Shown in pieces: positions 16,264 to 24,373 of a stretch of 40,807 bases of DNA. The position numbers and the translations under genes are program-made. The number at the start of each line of letters is the position of its first letter. Position 1 is the stretch's first letter. This stretch comes from Candidatus Methanophagaceae archaeon GoMg1. Lineage in GTDB: Archaea; Halobacteriota; Syntropharchaeia; Alkanophagales; Methanospirareceae. The notes beneath the pieces are model-generated. The model did no database searches. It was not told the origin of the DNA and saw only the letters and a program-made list of their open reading frames with translations. The DNA is taken from assembly GCA_013180605.1 (NCBI GenBank), contig QBUL01000181.1, positions 1-40,807 on the forward strand, given 5' to 3'.

Positions 16264-16275
16264 GATGTATAAAAA
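16264..16275 (+). promoter_or_regulatory. TATA-like box of the first toxin-antitoxin pair
   Basis: TGTATAAAAAG lies 20-30 bases before ATG 16295, the distance expected if the transcript begins at or near the start codon (leaderless). This favours the start at 16295 over the longer ORF. Confidence 0.45.
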
Positions 16276-16294
16276 GTTTGTGATACAAATTTTT

Positions 16295-16537
16295 ATGAAA
16301 CTTAAAGTTAACTGGTCGGAGAAAAGACAAAGGCACATTCTCGATAGAATGCTTTTGAGAGGCATATCGCGGAGAGAGTTCTACGATGCTTTGATTAAAG
16401 GCGAGAGGAGAGAGCAGAAGAAAGACATCTATGAATCCCTGTATCGCTACTTCAGTATTGTTTATGAGGAGCAATTTTTACGTGATAACAATATTAAAAA
16501 GAGTTATCCTATAACAGTTAAGTTGATAAGTAAATGA
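16295..16537 (+). CDS. DUF4258-like toxin candidate (TA pair 1)
   Basis: This is an 80-residue basic protein with HILDRMLLRGISRREFYDAL and a later strand-rich part (LYRYFSIVYEE, SYPITVKLI). The HxxxRMxxRGIxxxEVxxAL-type helix is characteristic of DUF4258/MqsR-related putative RNase toxins. ATG 16295 is preferred over the track start at 16202 because upstream codons come from a repeat and a TATA box fits. Its stop overlaps the start of a YgiT-AbrB gene by 4 nt (ATGA), the usual DUF4258-antitoxin arrangement. Toxicity is inferred from context; no catalytic residues can be proven here. Confidence 0.65.
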   Translation: MKLKVNWSEKRQRHILDRMLLRGISRREFYDALIKGERREQKKDIYESLYRYFSIVYEEQFLRDNNIKKSYPITVKLISK

Positions 16538-16881
16538 AAGAGAAAGTATTACCTTACAATTGTAGATGCGGAGGCAAACTGGTGGAGGCGATGATCAGTG
16601 TGGAGCATTTAGGCATAGACTTTGGATTGCGAAAAGGCGCTGTTTGCACCTCTTGCGGCGATGAATACATATCCGATGAAGTCTGGGAAGAGGTAGAGAA
16701 GAAAGCAAAAGAACTTGGATTATTTGGCTTGGAAAGAAAAGTCAAAGTTCGCAAATCGGGTGATTCACTGGCAATTACCCTCCCGCCGGATATTGCCGAA
16801 TTTTTAGGTGTTAAAGCACAGACCCTGGTGAGTTTATTACCTTTAGAAAGGGGTAAATTGGAGATCAAAGTATCAGAATAA
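16534..16881 (+). CDS. YgiT-type zinc finger plus AbrB-like domain antitoxin (TA pair 1)
   Basis: The N-terminal zinc ribbon (YNCRCGGKL and CTSCGDEYISDEVWEEVE) is the MqsA/YgiT type that binds DUF4258/MqsR toxins. The C-terminal part (RKVKVRKSGDSLAITLPPDI and EFLGVKAQTLVSL) is an AbrB/SpoVT swapped-hairpin DNA-binding domain. The combination suggests toxin neutralisation at the N-terminus and operator binding at the C-terminus. At 115 residues it is complete. Translation is coupled to the toxin through an ATGA overlap. Confidence 0.75.
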   Translation: MKEKVLPYNCRCGGKLVEAMISVEHLGIDFGLRKGAVCTSCGDEYISDEVWEEVEKKAKELGLFGLERKVKVRKSGDSLAITLPPDIAEFLGVKAQTLVSLLPLERGKLEIKVSE

Positions 16882-16948
16882 GGCGAAAAGAAAAATACAG
16901 GGAATATTTTTAGTCAGGGTTTTTACCGAAGGTAAAACATTTGAGGAT

Positions 16949-17383
16949 ATGTTACGAAAGAAAGTGATAGTGGACACGAATGCGCTGCTCATACCCGGTG
17001 AATTTGGCGTTGACATATTTGAAGAACTGGAACGGTTAGGCTATGAACATATAATCGTGCCGGATGCGGTCTTGAGTGAACTGGATAGGCTAAGACGAAG
17101 ACCGAATTTGAAAGGCAAAGAGAAAAGAGCAGCGAAGATTGGGTGTTCTTTGGTGCTTAAACATGTGCAAGAAGAGCATGATGGATGCAGGGTAACGATA
17201 AATAAAGAAGAGGAGGAGGAATCGGGAGGGCGAAAAAGAGATGTTGACGAGCTAATCGTAAAAATGGCATTGAAGCTTAAAGCAGCAGTACTCACGAGCG
17301 ATGAGCAGTTGAGGAGGAAATTATCGAAAGCGGGAATAGCAACGGTGTATTTAAGAGGGAAGAGCAGATTGGAGGAAAAATGA
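16949..17383 (+). CDS. PIN-domain nuclease-like protein
   Basis: The 144-residue PIN fold has the expected acids: D9 in VIVDTNALL, the glutamate in VLSELDRL, the aspartates in RDVDELIVKMAL and TSDEQLRRKL. PIN proteins cut RNA; this form, without an obvious antitoxin partner, resembles the stand-alone archaeal group related to Fcf1/Utp24-type rRNA processing rather than VapC. It overlaps the moeA start by 4 nt (ATGA). A low-complexity EEEEE stretch lies in the middle. Function beyond PIN is not certain. Confidence 0.8.
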   Translation: MLRKKVIVDTNALLIPGEFGVDIFEELERLGYEHIIVPDAVLSELDRLRRRPNLKGKEKRAAKIGCSLVLKHVQEEHDGCRVTINKEEEEESGGRKRDVDELIVKMALKLKAAVLTSDEQLRRKLSKAGIATVYLRGKSRLEEK

Positions 17384-18630
17384 AACTATTTCGTAAACTT
17401 ATTTCGTTGGACGAAGCATTAAAAGCGGTTTTAGCCTATGCGAAGCCAGCAGAAACAGAAGAAATCGGGTTTGGCGATGCGTTGAACCGCGTTTTAGCAG
17501 AAGACGTTTACTCGCTGGCAGATAGTCCTCCTTTTGACCGTGCTGCGATGGACGGTTATGCGATCAGGGCAGAAGACTCTTTTGGCGCATCTCCTAATAA
17601 TCCCGTGCTCTTGAGGCTAATAAAGAGCCAGAGTGAAAAAGGAAAAGAGAGCAGGGTAGGAGTAGAAATAGGAGACGGTGAATGTTTCAGCATACAAACG
17701 GGAATGGCACTGCCAAAGGGCAGCAACGCAGTCGTCATGCTCGAATATACAAAGGAAAGAGGCAGCGAATTGAAAATTTTCAAACCCGTCACACCGGGTA
17801 AAAACGTTTCTTTCAAAGGAGAGGATGTGAAGAAGGGTGTGGTGGTGCTAAGAGAAGGGAAGCTGTTAAGAGCCCATGACGTCGGCATGCTGGCATCTCT
17901 TTTCAAACGCTCGGTGAAGGTGTACAAACGAGCAAAGTTCGGGATAATGTCCACCGGGGATGAGCTGTTGAATCCCGAGGAAGCCGAGCCTTATGAAGGC
18001 GAAAAGAGAATAGCAGATGTAAATAGTTATGTGCTTGCAGGACTGACAGAGCCAATTGCAAGTTCATATAGAATAGGAATCGTGAGGGACAATTACGAGA
18101 GGATAAAGACGGCAATAAGCGAGTCGTTAGCGGTGGATTCCGGTTGCCATTGCGATGGCTTATTAATAAGTGGCGGGAGTTCGGTAGGCAAAAGGGATTT
18201 CATAGCCGATGCGGTAGAAGATTCAGGAGACCTCGTGTTTCACGGCGTGGCTATTCGACCCGGCGAACCAACGGGTTTCGGTATCGTCAATAACAAACCG
18301 GTATTTATTCTACCCGGTTATCCAGTAGCTACAATATCTGCGTTTGAACTGCTCGTCCGACCTTTTTTGTTCGCGGTGCATGGTGTAAAGGAGGGACGCA
18401 AGAAGATTTTTGCGATAGCGCGTAAAAAAATCCCGTCGGCTGTTGGCAGAACCGATTTTGTACGTGTAAGACTGGTTTGCAAGGAGAATGAGTATTTTGT
18501 AGAGCCGATAAGGGTGAGCGGCTCCGGCATATTATCCAGCATGACGAAATCAGACGGATTTGTGGTGATAGAAGAGAATAAGGAAGGTGTGGAGGAGGGG
18601 GAGAAGGTGGAAGTGGATGTGTGGGGGTGA
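17380..18630 (+). CDS. moeA: Molybdopterin molybdenumtransferase MoeA
   Basis: MoeA inserts molybdate (or tungstate) into adenylylated molybdopterin. The 416-residue protein shows PPFDRAAMDGYAIRA, the IMSTGDELL strand, SGGSSVGKRDF, AIRPGEPTGFG and FILPGYPVATISAFELLVRP, plus a C-terminal beta-barrel domain (MoeA domain IV). Archaea often carry two MoeA paralogues, one for W and one for Mo; the metal cannot be told from sequence here. No other cofactor genes are adjacent. Translation is coupled to the PIN gene. Confidence 0.94.
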   Translation: MKLFRKLISLDEALKAVLAYAKPAETEEIGFGDALNRVLAEDVYSLADSPPFDRAAMDGYAIRAEDSFGASPNNPVLLRLIKSQSEKGKESRVGVEIGDGECFSIQTGMALPKGSNAVVMLEYTKERGSELKIFKPVTPGKNVSFKGEDVKKGVVVLREGKLLRAHDVGMLASLFKRSVKVYKRAKFGIMSTGDELLNPEEAEPYEGEKRIADVNSYVLAGLTEPIASSYRIGIVRDNYERIKTAISESLAVDSGCHCDGLLISGGSSVGKRDFIADAVEDSGDLVFHGVAIRPGEPTGFGIVNNKPVFILPGYPVATISAFELLVRPFLFAVHGVKEGRKKIFAIARKKIPSAVGRTDFVRVRLVCKENEYFVEPIRVSGSGILSSMTKSDGFVVIEENKEGVEEGEKVEVDVWG

Positions 18631-18644
18631 AGTGATTTATTTAT

Positions 18645-18672
18645 CACCGCCGAGAGCGCAGAGACTGCAGAG
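18645..18672. repeat. Dispersed repeat family C, copy 1 (left arm only)
   Basis: CACCGCCGAGAGCGCAGAGA matches the left arm of copy 2 (CACCGCAGAGCACACGGAGA). No right arm follows; a family B element begins 43 bases later. Confidence 0.5.
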
Positions 18673-18714
18673 TTTCTTTTTTGTTGTATATAAAGTATAA
18701 CTTCTACTTATTTA

Positions 18715-18795
18715 GGACGCAGATTTACATGGATTTACGCAGATTTATTTTAGTTTAACCGTGTTGATCCTTATCATCTGCGTTAATCTGCGTCC
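18715..18795. repeat. Dispersed repeat family B, copy 1
   Basis: GGACGCAGATTTACATGG and TTTACGCAGATTTA on the left are mirrored by ATCTGCGTTAATCTGCGTCC on the right. Copy 2 at 26302 shares this plus the TTGTTGTATATAAAGTATA prefix. The rest of the 283-base moeA-pus10 gap (18796-18913) shows no feature beyond T-rich and AT-rich promoter-like DNA. Confidence 0.7.
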
Positions 18796-18913
18796 CTAAT
18801 TTATTTGACGGTTTTTATTTTTATTCCTGGAGGATGATATTGAACAGGTCTTAAAGGCACCACAATATGGTGAAAAAATCTTATCAACGTATAGGGATTA
18901 GATTCTTTATAAG

Positions 18914-20197
18914 ATGCCAAGTAAAGAGTTTAGAGTAGCGGCGGAGTTAGAAAAAACAGAAGTAATAGAAACAGCACGCAAAATAGTAAAAGAAGGACTT
19001 GGACCTATCTGCGACAACTGTATTGGCAGACAATTTGCAAAGATTTCCTCAGGGCTATCAAACGCTAAAAGAGGGCAAATACTGAAAGAAGCGCTGAGAA
19101 CGAAATGGAATTTAGGCGAAGAAATAGAATTGCAAGGCAAATGCTGGGTATGTAATGGTCTGTTTGAGAATTTGGATGGGTGGGTGTTAAAGGCACTGGA
19201 AGCGCTGAGAGGTTACGAATTTGACTCGTTTCTCGTGGGTACAAAAGTAAGCGGGATGCTGCTGGAGAACGAGGAATTGATATGGGAGATTGCAGGAGCT
19301 TCTTACGCTGAGCCGTTAAAAGCGGAATTGAATAGAGAAATAGGAAAAAGAATAGAGCGAGAAACAGGAAAAGAAGCGGATTTTGAGCGACCTGACCTTG
19401 TAGTACTACTGAATTTATGGACGGAAAAGGCGGAATTACAGGTGAACTCGTGTTTCATTTATGGTAGATACAGGAAGTTCGAGCGAGGAATACCACAAAC
19501 AAGATGGTTATGCCGTGAGTGCCGGGGTAGAGGCTGTGAGAAGTGCAATTACACAGGCAAAATGTATCCAGAATCCGTGGAGGAACTGATAAGCAACTCG
19601 ATATTGGCAGCGTTCAAAGGTGAATACATGGTGCTGCACGGATGCGGAAGAGAGGACATAGATGCACGAATGCTCGGTTCAGGGCGCCCTTTTGTGGTTG
19701 AGATAAAGGAGCCGAAACGGAGGAAAGTGGATTTGCGGATGTTAGAAGATAAAGTGAGAGAAGAGAATGTGGGTAAACTGGAAGTAACGGGTCTTCAATA
19801 CGTGAAACGAGAAATGGTAGCGCAGATAAAAAATGCGAAAGCAGATAAAACTTACAGGGTCGGAGTGCGGATTAAACCAAAGGTGCTTGAAACGGATTTG
19901 GAAAATGCTTTAGATACGCTGACCGGAGCAGTGATAGAGCAGAGGACACCAACAAGAGTATTACATAGAAGGGCGGACATAGTAAGGCGGAGAAAGGTAC
20001 ATAGTGCAAAATTGATATCGTTTGACGAGTCGGTTTTCTTTATGGAGATAAAATGTGATGGTGGTCTGTACATAAAGGAACTCGTATCGGGCGACGGAGG
20101 AAGAACGAATCCGAATTTGAGCGAGTTGCTCGGAACCGAAGTCGAAGCGGAAGTGAAGGAGCTGGACGTGATGGATGTTCTTTATAATTGCAATTAA
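18914..20197 (+). CDS. pus10: tRNA pseudouridine synthase Pus10
   Basis: Pus10 makes pseudouridine 54/55 in archaeal tRNA T-arms. The N-terminal THUMP-containing region has zinc-binding pairs CDNC and CWVC (about residues 33-77), followed by a CRECRGRGCEKC cluster near residue 195. The catalytic domain includes HGCGREDIDARMLGSGRPF with the nucleophile aspartate, KVHSAKLISFD, and IKELVSGDGGRTNPNLSELL near the end. At 427 residues the length matches archaeal Pus10. It stands alone between repeat elements. Confidence 0.94.
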   Translation: MPSKEFRVAAELEKTEVIETARKIVKEGLGPICDNCIGRQFAKISSGLSNAKRGQILKEALRTKWNLGEEIELQGKCWVCNGLFENLDGWVLKALEALRGYEFDSFLVGTKVSGMLLENEELIWEIAGASYAEPLKAELNREIGKRIERETGKEADFERPDLVVLLNLWTEKAELQVNSCFIYGRYRKFERGIPQTRWLCRECRGRGCEKCNYTGKMYPESVEELISNSILAAFKGEYMVLHGCGREDIDARMLGSGRPFVVEIKEPKRRKVDLRMLEDKVREENVGKLEVTGLQYVKREMVAQIKNAKADKTYRVGVRIKPKVLETDLENALDTLTGAVIEQRTPTRVLHRRADIVRRRKVHSAKLISFDESVFFMEIKCDGGLYIKELVSGDGGRTNPNLSELLGTEVEAEVKELDVMDVLYNCN

Positions 20198-20340
20198 TAA
20201 ACCACAAGATTCCACGAGATTAACACAACACTTTTTCTTTTTTACAAAAAGAAAACCTGTGCTAAAAGAAAAAACAAAAAAAGTTTTCTTTGGTAAACTA
20301 ATAAATAATCTCGTGAAAATCTGTGTAATCTGGTGGTTAA
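20198..20340. repeat. Dispersed repeat family A, copy 5
   Basis: The left arm AAACCACAAGATTCCACGAG and right arm AATCTGTGTAATCTGGTGG enclose GAAAACCTGTGCTAAAAG and a partial TTTGGTAAA motif. The right arm is a full-length complement of the ACCACAAGATTACACAGATT form. Confidence 0.75.
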
Positions 20341-20369
20341 TACTTTTCGTATGCCTTGTGTATAACGAA

Positions 20370-20380
20370 TATATTTATAC
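20370..20380 (+). promoter_or_regulatory. TATA-like box upstream of trpB2
   Basis: TATATTTATAC lies 45-55 bases before the ATG at 20425, implying a leader of about 20-25 bases. Confidence 0.4.
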
Positions 20381-20424
20381 AGTTATGGTCCTTTATGCGT
20401 ATGTAATGAGGTAAAAGGGATAAA

Positions 20425-21789
20425 ATGAACGCGAAAGAGAAGATATTCCTCGATGAGGAAGAGATCCCAAAGGAGTGGTACAACATACAGGCGGACATGC
20501 CTTCTCCGCTGGACCCGGTGCTAAACCCAGCGACGAAGGAGCCAATAACACCCGATGATTTAGCGGCTATTTTCCCCATGGGGCTGATAAAACAGGAAGT
20601 GAGCACGGAGCGGTGGATTCCTATACCGGAGGAAGTTCGAGAGATTTACCGGCTCTGGCGACCCACGCCGTTGTACAGAGCAAAGCGATTAGAGGAGAAA
20701 CTGAAGACGCCAGCGAGGATTTATTACAAGTGGGAAGGAGTTAGCCCGCCGGGAAGTCATAAGCCAAACACCGCGGTTGCACAGGCATATTACAACATGA
20801 AAGAAGGCGTTGAGAGGATAGCAACGGAAACTGGGGCGGGTCAGTGGGGTTCAGCACTCGCTTTTGGTACCATGCTGTTCGGGTTGAAATCCACGATTTA
20901 CATGGTCGCTGCGAGTTACGACCAGAAACCGTACCGAAGGGTAATGATGGAAACGTGGGACGGCGAAGTATTCCGAAGCCCAAGCAAGAACACGGAATAT
21001 GGGCGTCAATATCTGGAGAAGGACCCGGATACTACGGGTAGTCTGGGTATTTCAATCTCAGAAGCGGTAGAGGATGCAGCCACGCATGACAATACAAATT
21101 ACGCACTGGGTTCTGTTCTGAATCACGTTATATTGCATCAAACGGTAATAGGTCTGGAGGCGAAGCTCGCGTTTAAGCAGATAGACGAATATCCCGATGT
21201 AATCTTCGGAAACGTTGGCGGCGGCAGCAACTTCAGTGGGGCTACTTTTCCGTTCGCAGGTGATAAACTAACAGGTAAAAAGCCGGACTTAAAAATAGTT
21301 GCTTGTGAGCCGATGGCATGTCCAACGCTGACGAAGGGGCTGTATCTATACGATTTTGGCGACTGTGCAGGGATGACGCCTCTGATGAAGATGTTCACGT
21401 TGGGGCATACGTTCGTCCCGCCACCGATTCACGCAGGCGGGCTGAGATACCACGGCGATGCACCGTTGCTCTGCAAGCTGGTGAAGGACGGCTGGATAGA
21501 TGCGGTGGCGTACCACCAGACCGAGATATTCAAGGCTGCGAAATTGTTTGCTGAGACGGAAGGGCATATAATCGCACCGGAATCGGCACACGAAGTGAAA
21601 GCAGTGATAGACGAGGCGTTGCGATGCAAGGAAGAAGGTAAGGAAGAGGTGATATACTTCAATAATTCCGGTCACGGACATTTCGACCTGGGTGCATACG
21701 ATGCTTTCTTGAGTGGAAAACTCGTGGATTACGAGTATCCCGCGGAGTTGGTGAAGCAGGCATTGGCTAATCTGCCGCAGGTGGAGTAG
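20425..21789 (+). CDS. trpB2: Tryptophan synthase beta chain, TrpB2 type
   Basis: This PLP enzyme condenses indole (or possibly phosphoserine-derived aminoacrylate) to tryptophan. The longer TrpB2 form is recognised by its 454 residues and N-terminal extension (about 1-60), [14 protein letters not shown], the PLP lysine in [29 protein letters not shown], and the glycine-rich phosphate loop [11 protein letters not shown]. The C-terminus has [14 protein letters not shown]. No trpA is nearby, which is usual for TrpB2 genes. A TATA box lies about 50 bases upstream. Confidence 0.94.
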   Translation: MNAKEKIFLDEEEIPKEWYNIQADMPSPLDPVLNPATKEPITPDDLAAIFPMGLIKQEVSTERWIPIPEEVREIYRLWRPTPLYRAKRLEEKLKTPARIYYKWEGVSPPGSHKPNTAVAQAYYNMKEGVERIATETGAGQWGSALAFGTMLFGLKSTIYMVAASYDQKPYRRVMMETWDGEVFRSPSKNTEYGRQYLEKDPDTTGSLGISISEAVEDAATHDNTNYALGSVLNHVILHQTVIGLEAKLAFKQIDEYPDVIFGNVGGGSNFSGATFPFAGDKLTGKKPDLKIVACEPMACPTLTKGLYLYDFGDCAGMTPLMKMFTLGHTFVPPPIHAGGLRYHGDAPLLCKLVKDGWIDAVAYHQTEIFKAAKLFAETEGHIIAPESAHEVKAVIDEALRCKEEGKEEVIYFNNSGHGHFDLGAYDAFLSGKLVDYEYPAELVKQALANLPQVE

Positions 21790-21811
21790 ATTGATTTGGA
21801 GGGAATAACAC

Positions 21812-21844
21812 GAGGGGATAAAGTACGCATTTTATTATCCCCTC
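21812..21844. terminator. Hairpin downstream of trpB2
   Basis: GAGGGGATAA and TTATCCCCTC form a perfect 10-bp stem with a 13-base loop, followed by ACTATTTTATCTTTT. It is placed 22 bases after the trpB2 stop and could terminate its transcript. Confidence 0.5.
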
Positions 21845-21907
21845 ACTATTTTATCTTTTGACGAACAGTCGGGTGAGGATATATGTAAGTGCGCGTGGAA
21901 CGCCCAT

Positions 21908-22237
21908 ATGCAAAAATCTATTTTAGTTTCCGAAATCAAGAAGGCAGTTAAAGAAGGAAGAGTAAGAATCACAGATCATGCAGATGAAGAGATGGCAAAG
22001 GATAAACTTACATATAATGACGTTAAGGAGGCAATATCAAAAGGTGTGGCTATTGAATCTTACGCTGATGATAAACCTTTTCCGAGTTGCTTGGTTTATG
22101 GAAACCATGAAGAAAAGCATGTACATACAGTTTGTGCATATTCCAAAGAGGATAAAATGATGGTGCTAATAACAGTTTATATACCTGATGCAGACAAATG
22201 GATTAACTATAAGAAAAGGAAGAAGGTGGAGGGATAA
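21908..22237 (+). CDS. DUF4258 toxin candidate (TA pair 2)
   Basis: The protein has KEGRVRITDHADEEMAKDKL, then TYNDVKEAISKGVAIE and a final VLITVYIPDADKW strand. This matches DUF4258, a family often paired with YgiT antitoxins and predicted to have an RNase (RelE/MqsR-like) fold. At 109 residues it is full length. Eight bases separate it from a zinc-finger antitoxin gene. The sequence is not closely similar to pair 1, so the two systems are not a recent duplication. Toxic activity is inference. Confidence 0.8.
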   Translation: MQKSILVSEIKKAVKEGRVRITDHADEEMAKDKLTYNDVKEAISKGVAIESYADDKPFPSCLVYGNHEEKHVHTVCAYSKEDKMMVLITVYIPDADKWINYKKRKKVEG

Positions 22238-22245
22238 AGATAAAG

Positions 22246-22503
22246 ATGTTGACAAAATGCGCTCTTTGTGGTGGAGCGGTCAAACCACAGAAAGTTGAGA
22301 AGGTAATGCGGGTTGAGAACAATGTAGTAATCGTCTCGGTTGAGGCAGAAGTTTGTCAACAGTGTGGTGAGGCTTACTACACACCGAAGACCGTAGAAAA
22401 GTTGCAGGAAATGAGGAAAGAACTGAAAAAAACAATTAAATTAGATGAATTATGCATACCCGCTGGACAAACCTATCTGTATAAAAAAGCGATTGAAGCG
22501 TGA
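22246..22503 (+). CDS. YgiT-type zinc finger antitoxin (TA pair 2)
   Basis: The 85-residue protein has CALCGGAVKPQKVEKV and CQQCGEAYYTPKTVEKLQEM, the two CxxC pairs of the MqsA/YgiT zinc ribbon, then a short helical C-terminus (MRKELKKTIKLDEL). Unlike pair 1 it lacks an AbrB domain, so DNA binding, if any, must be supplied differently. The SD-like GGAGGG lies before its ATG. The next gene begins 3 nt after its stop. Confidence 0.8.
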   Translation: MLTKCALCGGAVKPQKVEKVMRVENNVVIVSVEAEVCQQCGEAYYTPKTVEKLQEMRKELKKTIKLDELCIPAGQTYLYKKAIEA

Positions 22504-22506
22504 AAC

Positions 22507-23637
22507 ATGAAAATAGGTCTCCTTATCAACCCGATAGCGGGCTTGGGCGGCTCGGTAGGACTAAAAGGAACGGACGGACTGGTAGAAGAAGCATTGCAAC
22601 GAGGTGCAAAACCCGTAGCATGTGCAAGGGCGAAGAAATGCATGCAAGAGCTGGAACTTGGCGCTTCCTCGGTTATCTTCACGTGCTCCGCCGAGATGGG
22701 CGAAAACGCGGTGATAAACAAATCGCAGAGATACGAAGTGGTGTATTCGTTTGCGGGAAACAGCACGAGTGAAGACACCAAGAACGCATGCAAGACATTT
22801 CTGGAAGCAGGAGTTGACCTGCTCCTATTCTGCGGTGGCGACGGAACGGCGAGGGACGTGTACAGCGTAGTAGGAAAAGACATTCCAGTGATAGGAATTC
22901 CTGCGGGTGTAAAGATGCACTCTGCGGTATTTGCGATAAGTCCCGGTGGAGCGGCGAAAATAGTCGAGCATTTTGTCGCGGGAAAAGCGGAACTGCGAGA
23001 CGCGGAGATAATGGATACCGATGAAGACGCATACAGGCGAAACGAGCTGCGAATGAAGGTGTTTGGATATGCGCAAACGCCTTACGAGCCTCTTCTGGTT
23101 CAGCAGGGTAAAAGCCTGTTTCAAAGTGTGAGTGAAGAAAAAGCGAAGGAGGAGATTGCGAAATTCGCATGTGAATTTATGGCTGCCGATTCGCTTTACA
23201 TACTCGGTGCGGGAACGACCACGCACAAAATTGCCGAATTGCTGGGTCTGGGCGAAGAGAAGACGCTGCTTGGCGTGGATGCAGTGAAGAACAGGGAGTT
23301 GGTGGGTAAGGATTTGAACGAGCGAGAATTGCTGCGATTGCTGAAGAAGGAAAACGAAAAGAAAAAGAAAGGAAATTTCCTGATAAAACTATTGGTGAGC
23401 CCTATTGGTGCGCAGGGCTTTGTATTTGGCAGGGGGAATCAACAGTTGAGCGCAAAGGTGATAGAAAAAGTCGGTGTAGAGAACGTGATTGTACTTGCAA
23501 CGCCGCATAAGTTGAGTGAAACGGCGTTTCTTCTCGTTGATACGGGCAGTGAGGAGTTAGATAAGCAGTTGAGCGGGTATGTGAGTGTCGTATGCGGCTA
23601 TCGGATGGCGCAGAGGAAAGAAGTGAGGAGGGGGTGA
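22507..23637 (+). CDS. ATP-NAD kinase family protein (COG3199-like)
   Basis: The NAD kinase/diacylglycerol-kinase fold is shown by IGLLINPIAGLGGSVGLKGT, the signature FCGGDGTARDV (GGDGT), VIGIPAGVKMHSAVFA and a glycine-rich LGAGTTTHKIAELLG. At 376 residues it is longer than classical NAD kinase and matches the COG3199 group, predicted to phosphorylate NAD or a related substrate. The last third (SPIGAQGFVFGRGNQQLS) is typical of that group. It follows the TA antitoxin by 3 nt, so it may share that transcript, perhaps accidentally after TA insertion upstream. Confidence 0.85.
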   Translation: MKIGLLINPIAGLGGSVGLKGTDGLVEEALQRGAKPVACARAKKCMQELELGASSVIFTCSAEMGENAVINKSQRYEVVYSFAGNSTSEDTKNACKTFLEAGVDLLLFCGGDGTARDVYSVVGKDIPVIGIPAGVKMHSAVFAISPGGAAKIVEHFVAGKAELRDAEIMDTDEDAYRRNELRMKVFGYAQTPYEPLLVQQGKSLFQSVSEEKAKEEIAKFACEFMAADSLYILGAGTTTHKIAELLGLGEEKTLLGVDAVKNRELVGKDLNERELLRLLKKENEKKKKGNFLIKLLVSPIGAQGFVFGRGNQQLSAKVIEKVGVENVIVLATPHKLSETAFLLVDTGSEELDKQLSGYVSVVCGYRMAQRKEVRRG

Positions 23638-23654
23638 GAGGAAGAAAAGAGAAA

Positions 23655-23663
23655 CTTTAAATA
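23655..23663 (+). promoter_or_regulatory. TATA-like box of the MNT gene
   Basis: CTTTAAATATG lies about 30-40 bases before ATG 23695, which supports that ATG rather than GTG 23665 as the start. Confidence 0.4.
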
Positions 23664-23694
23664 TGTGCCTTCACAATTCACTTTAAGTGAACAA

Positions 23695-24033
23695 ATGCTC
23701 GCACAAGAACAAATAGAGAAAATTCTCAATAGAATAGTAAATAGGTATAAACCCGATAAAATCGTTCTTTTTGGCTCTTACGCCTATGGCAATCCTACGG
23801 AAGATAGTGATTTGGACTTATTAGTTGTGAGAAGTAGCAATCTACCAAGGTACAAGAGGGCAAGAGAAATTAGAAAATATCTGTGGGGAATTACCGATGT
23901 GCCAAAGGATATTATTGTTTATACTCCAGAAGAAATTGACGAGTGGAGAGGAGTAGAAGAAGCATTTATTACAAATATAATGAAAAATGGAAAGATTTTG
24001 TATGAAAAAAATAAGAGAGTTTGTGCTAAATAA
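23695..24033 (+). CDS. MNT-type minimal nucleotidyltransferase
   Basis: The motif IVLFGSYAYGNPTEDSDLDLLVV contains GSxxxG and DxD, the catalytic core of pol-beta-like minimal nucleotidyltransferases. MntA-like proteins AMPylate HEPN RNase toxins and serve as antitoxins. At about 112 residues this is complete. A HEPN gene normally adjoins, but downstream lies only a repeat composite (24041-24222) and upstream is the NAD-kinase-like gene. Start ATG 23695 is preferred because of TATA spacing; the track starts at GTG 23665. Either the HEPN partner was lost or this acts alone. Confidence 0.85.
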   Translation: MLAQEQIEKILNRIVNRYKPDKIVLFGSYAYGNPTEDSDLDLLVVRSSNLPRYKRAREIRKYLWGITDVPKDIIVYTPEEIDEWRGVEEAFITNIMKNGKILYEKNKRVCAK

Positions 24034-24040
24034 AATTACT

Positions 24041-24222
24041 CCTGGGGGCACTGGCTAATTTTATAGTGAAATTGCAATATCCTTAAAATTCACCGCAGAG
24101 CACACGGAGAATGCAAAGGCACCAGAAAGCCCAAACAATGATTGGAACCAGTCTTAAAACTCTGCGTACTCGGCGCTCTCCGCGGTGATAAATTACTAGA
24201 TTTTTAGACAGTGCCCTCCAGG
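24041..24222. repeat. Outer inverted repeat enclosing a family C element
   Basis: CCTGGGGGCACTGGCTAA at the left is mirrored by the complement of TTAGACAGTGCCCTCCAGG at the right (24204-24222). Between them sits family C copy 2. This looks like one palindromic element inserted inside another. It covers most of the 340-base gap between the MNT gene and the next ORF. Confidence 0.6.
24091..24187. repeat. Dispersed repeat family C, copy 2
   Basis: The left arm CACCGCAGAGCACACGGAGA and right arm TCGGCGCTCTCCGCGGTG are imperfect inverted repeats; the inner arms ATGCAAAG and ACTCTGCG are less regular. A separate left arm is at 18645. Confidence 0.7.
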
Positions 24223-24283
24223 GCTAGGAAGGGTCACAAAAAAATATCACCGATGAAAAATCAAAAAGCTTATCTATCCATCC

Positions 24284-24300
24284 AACTTTAAATATAAATA
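24284..24300 (+). promoter_or_regulatory. TATA-like box upstream of the 24374 gene
   Basis: AACTTTAAATATAAATA lies about 75-90 bases before ATG 24374. This is a strong AT-rich promoter-like stretch in the otherwise featureless 24223-24373. Confidence 0.35.
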
Positions 24301-24373
24301 ATATACTCTACCATAATACATTGGTAGTTATTGAAAAATATAGAACAAGAAAAAAAAGGGGAGAAGAGAAAAA

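Noticed and set aside
16212-16365. Longer N-terminus for Kae1 (51 residues)
   Set aside because: The added codons come from a repeat A arm and antisense of the toxin gene; homologues start at MTLILGLEGTA-like sequence.
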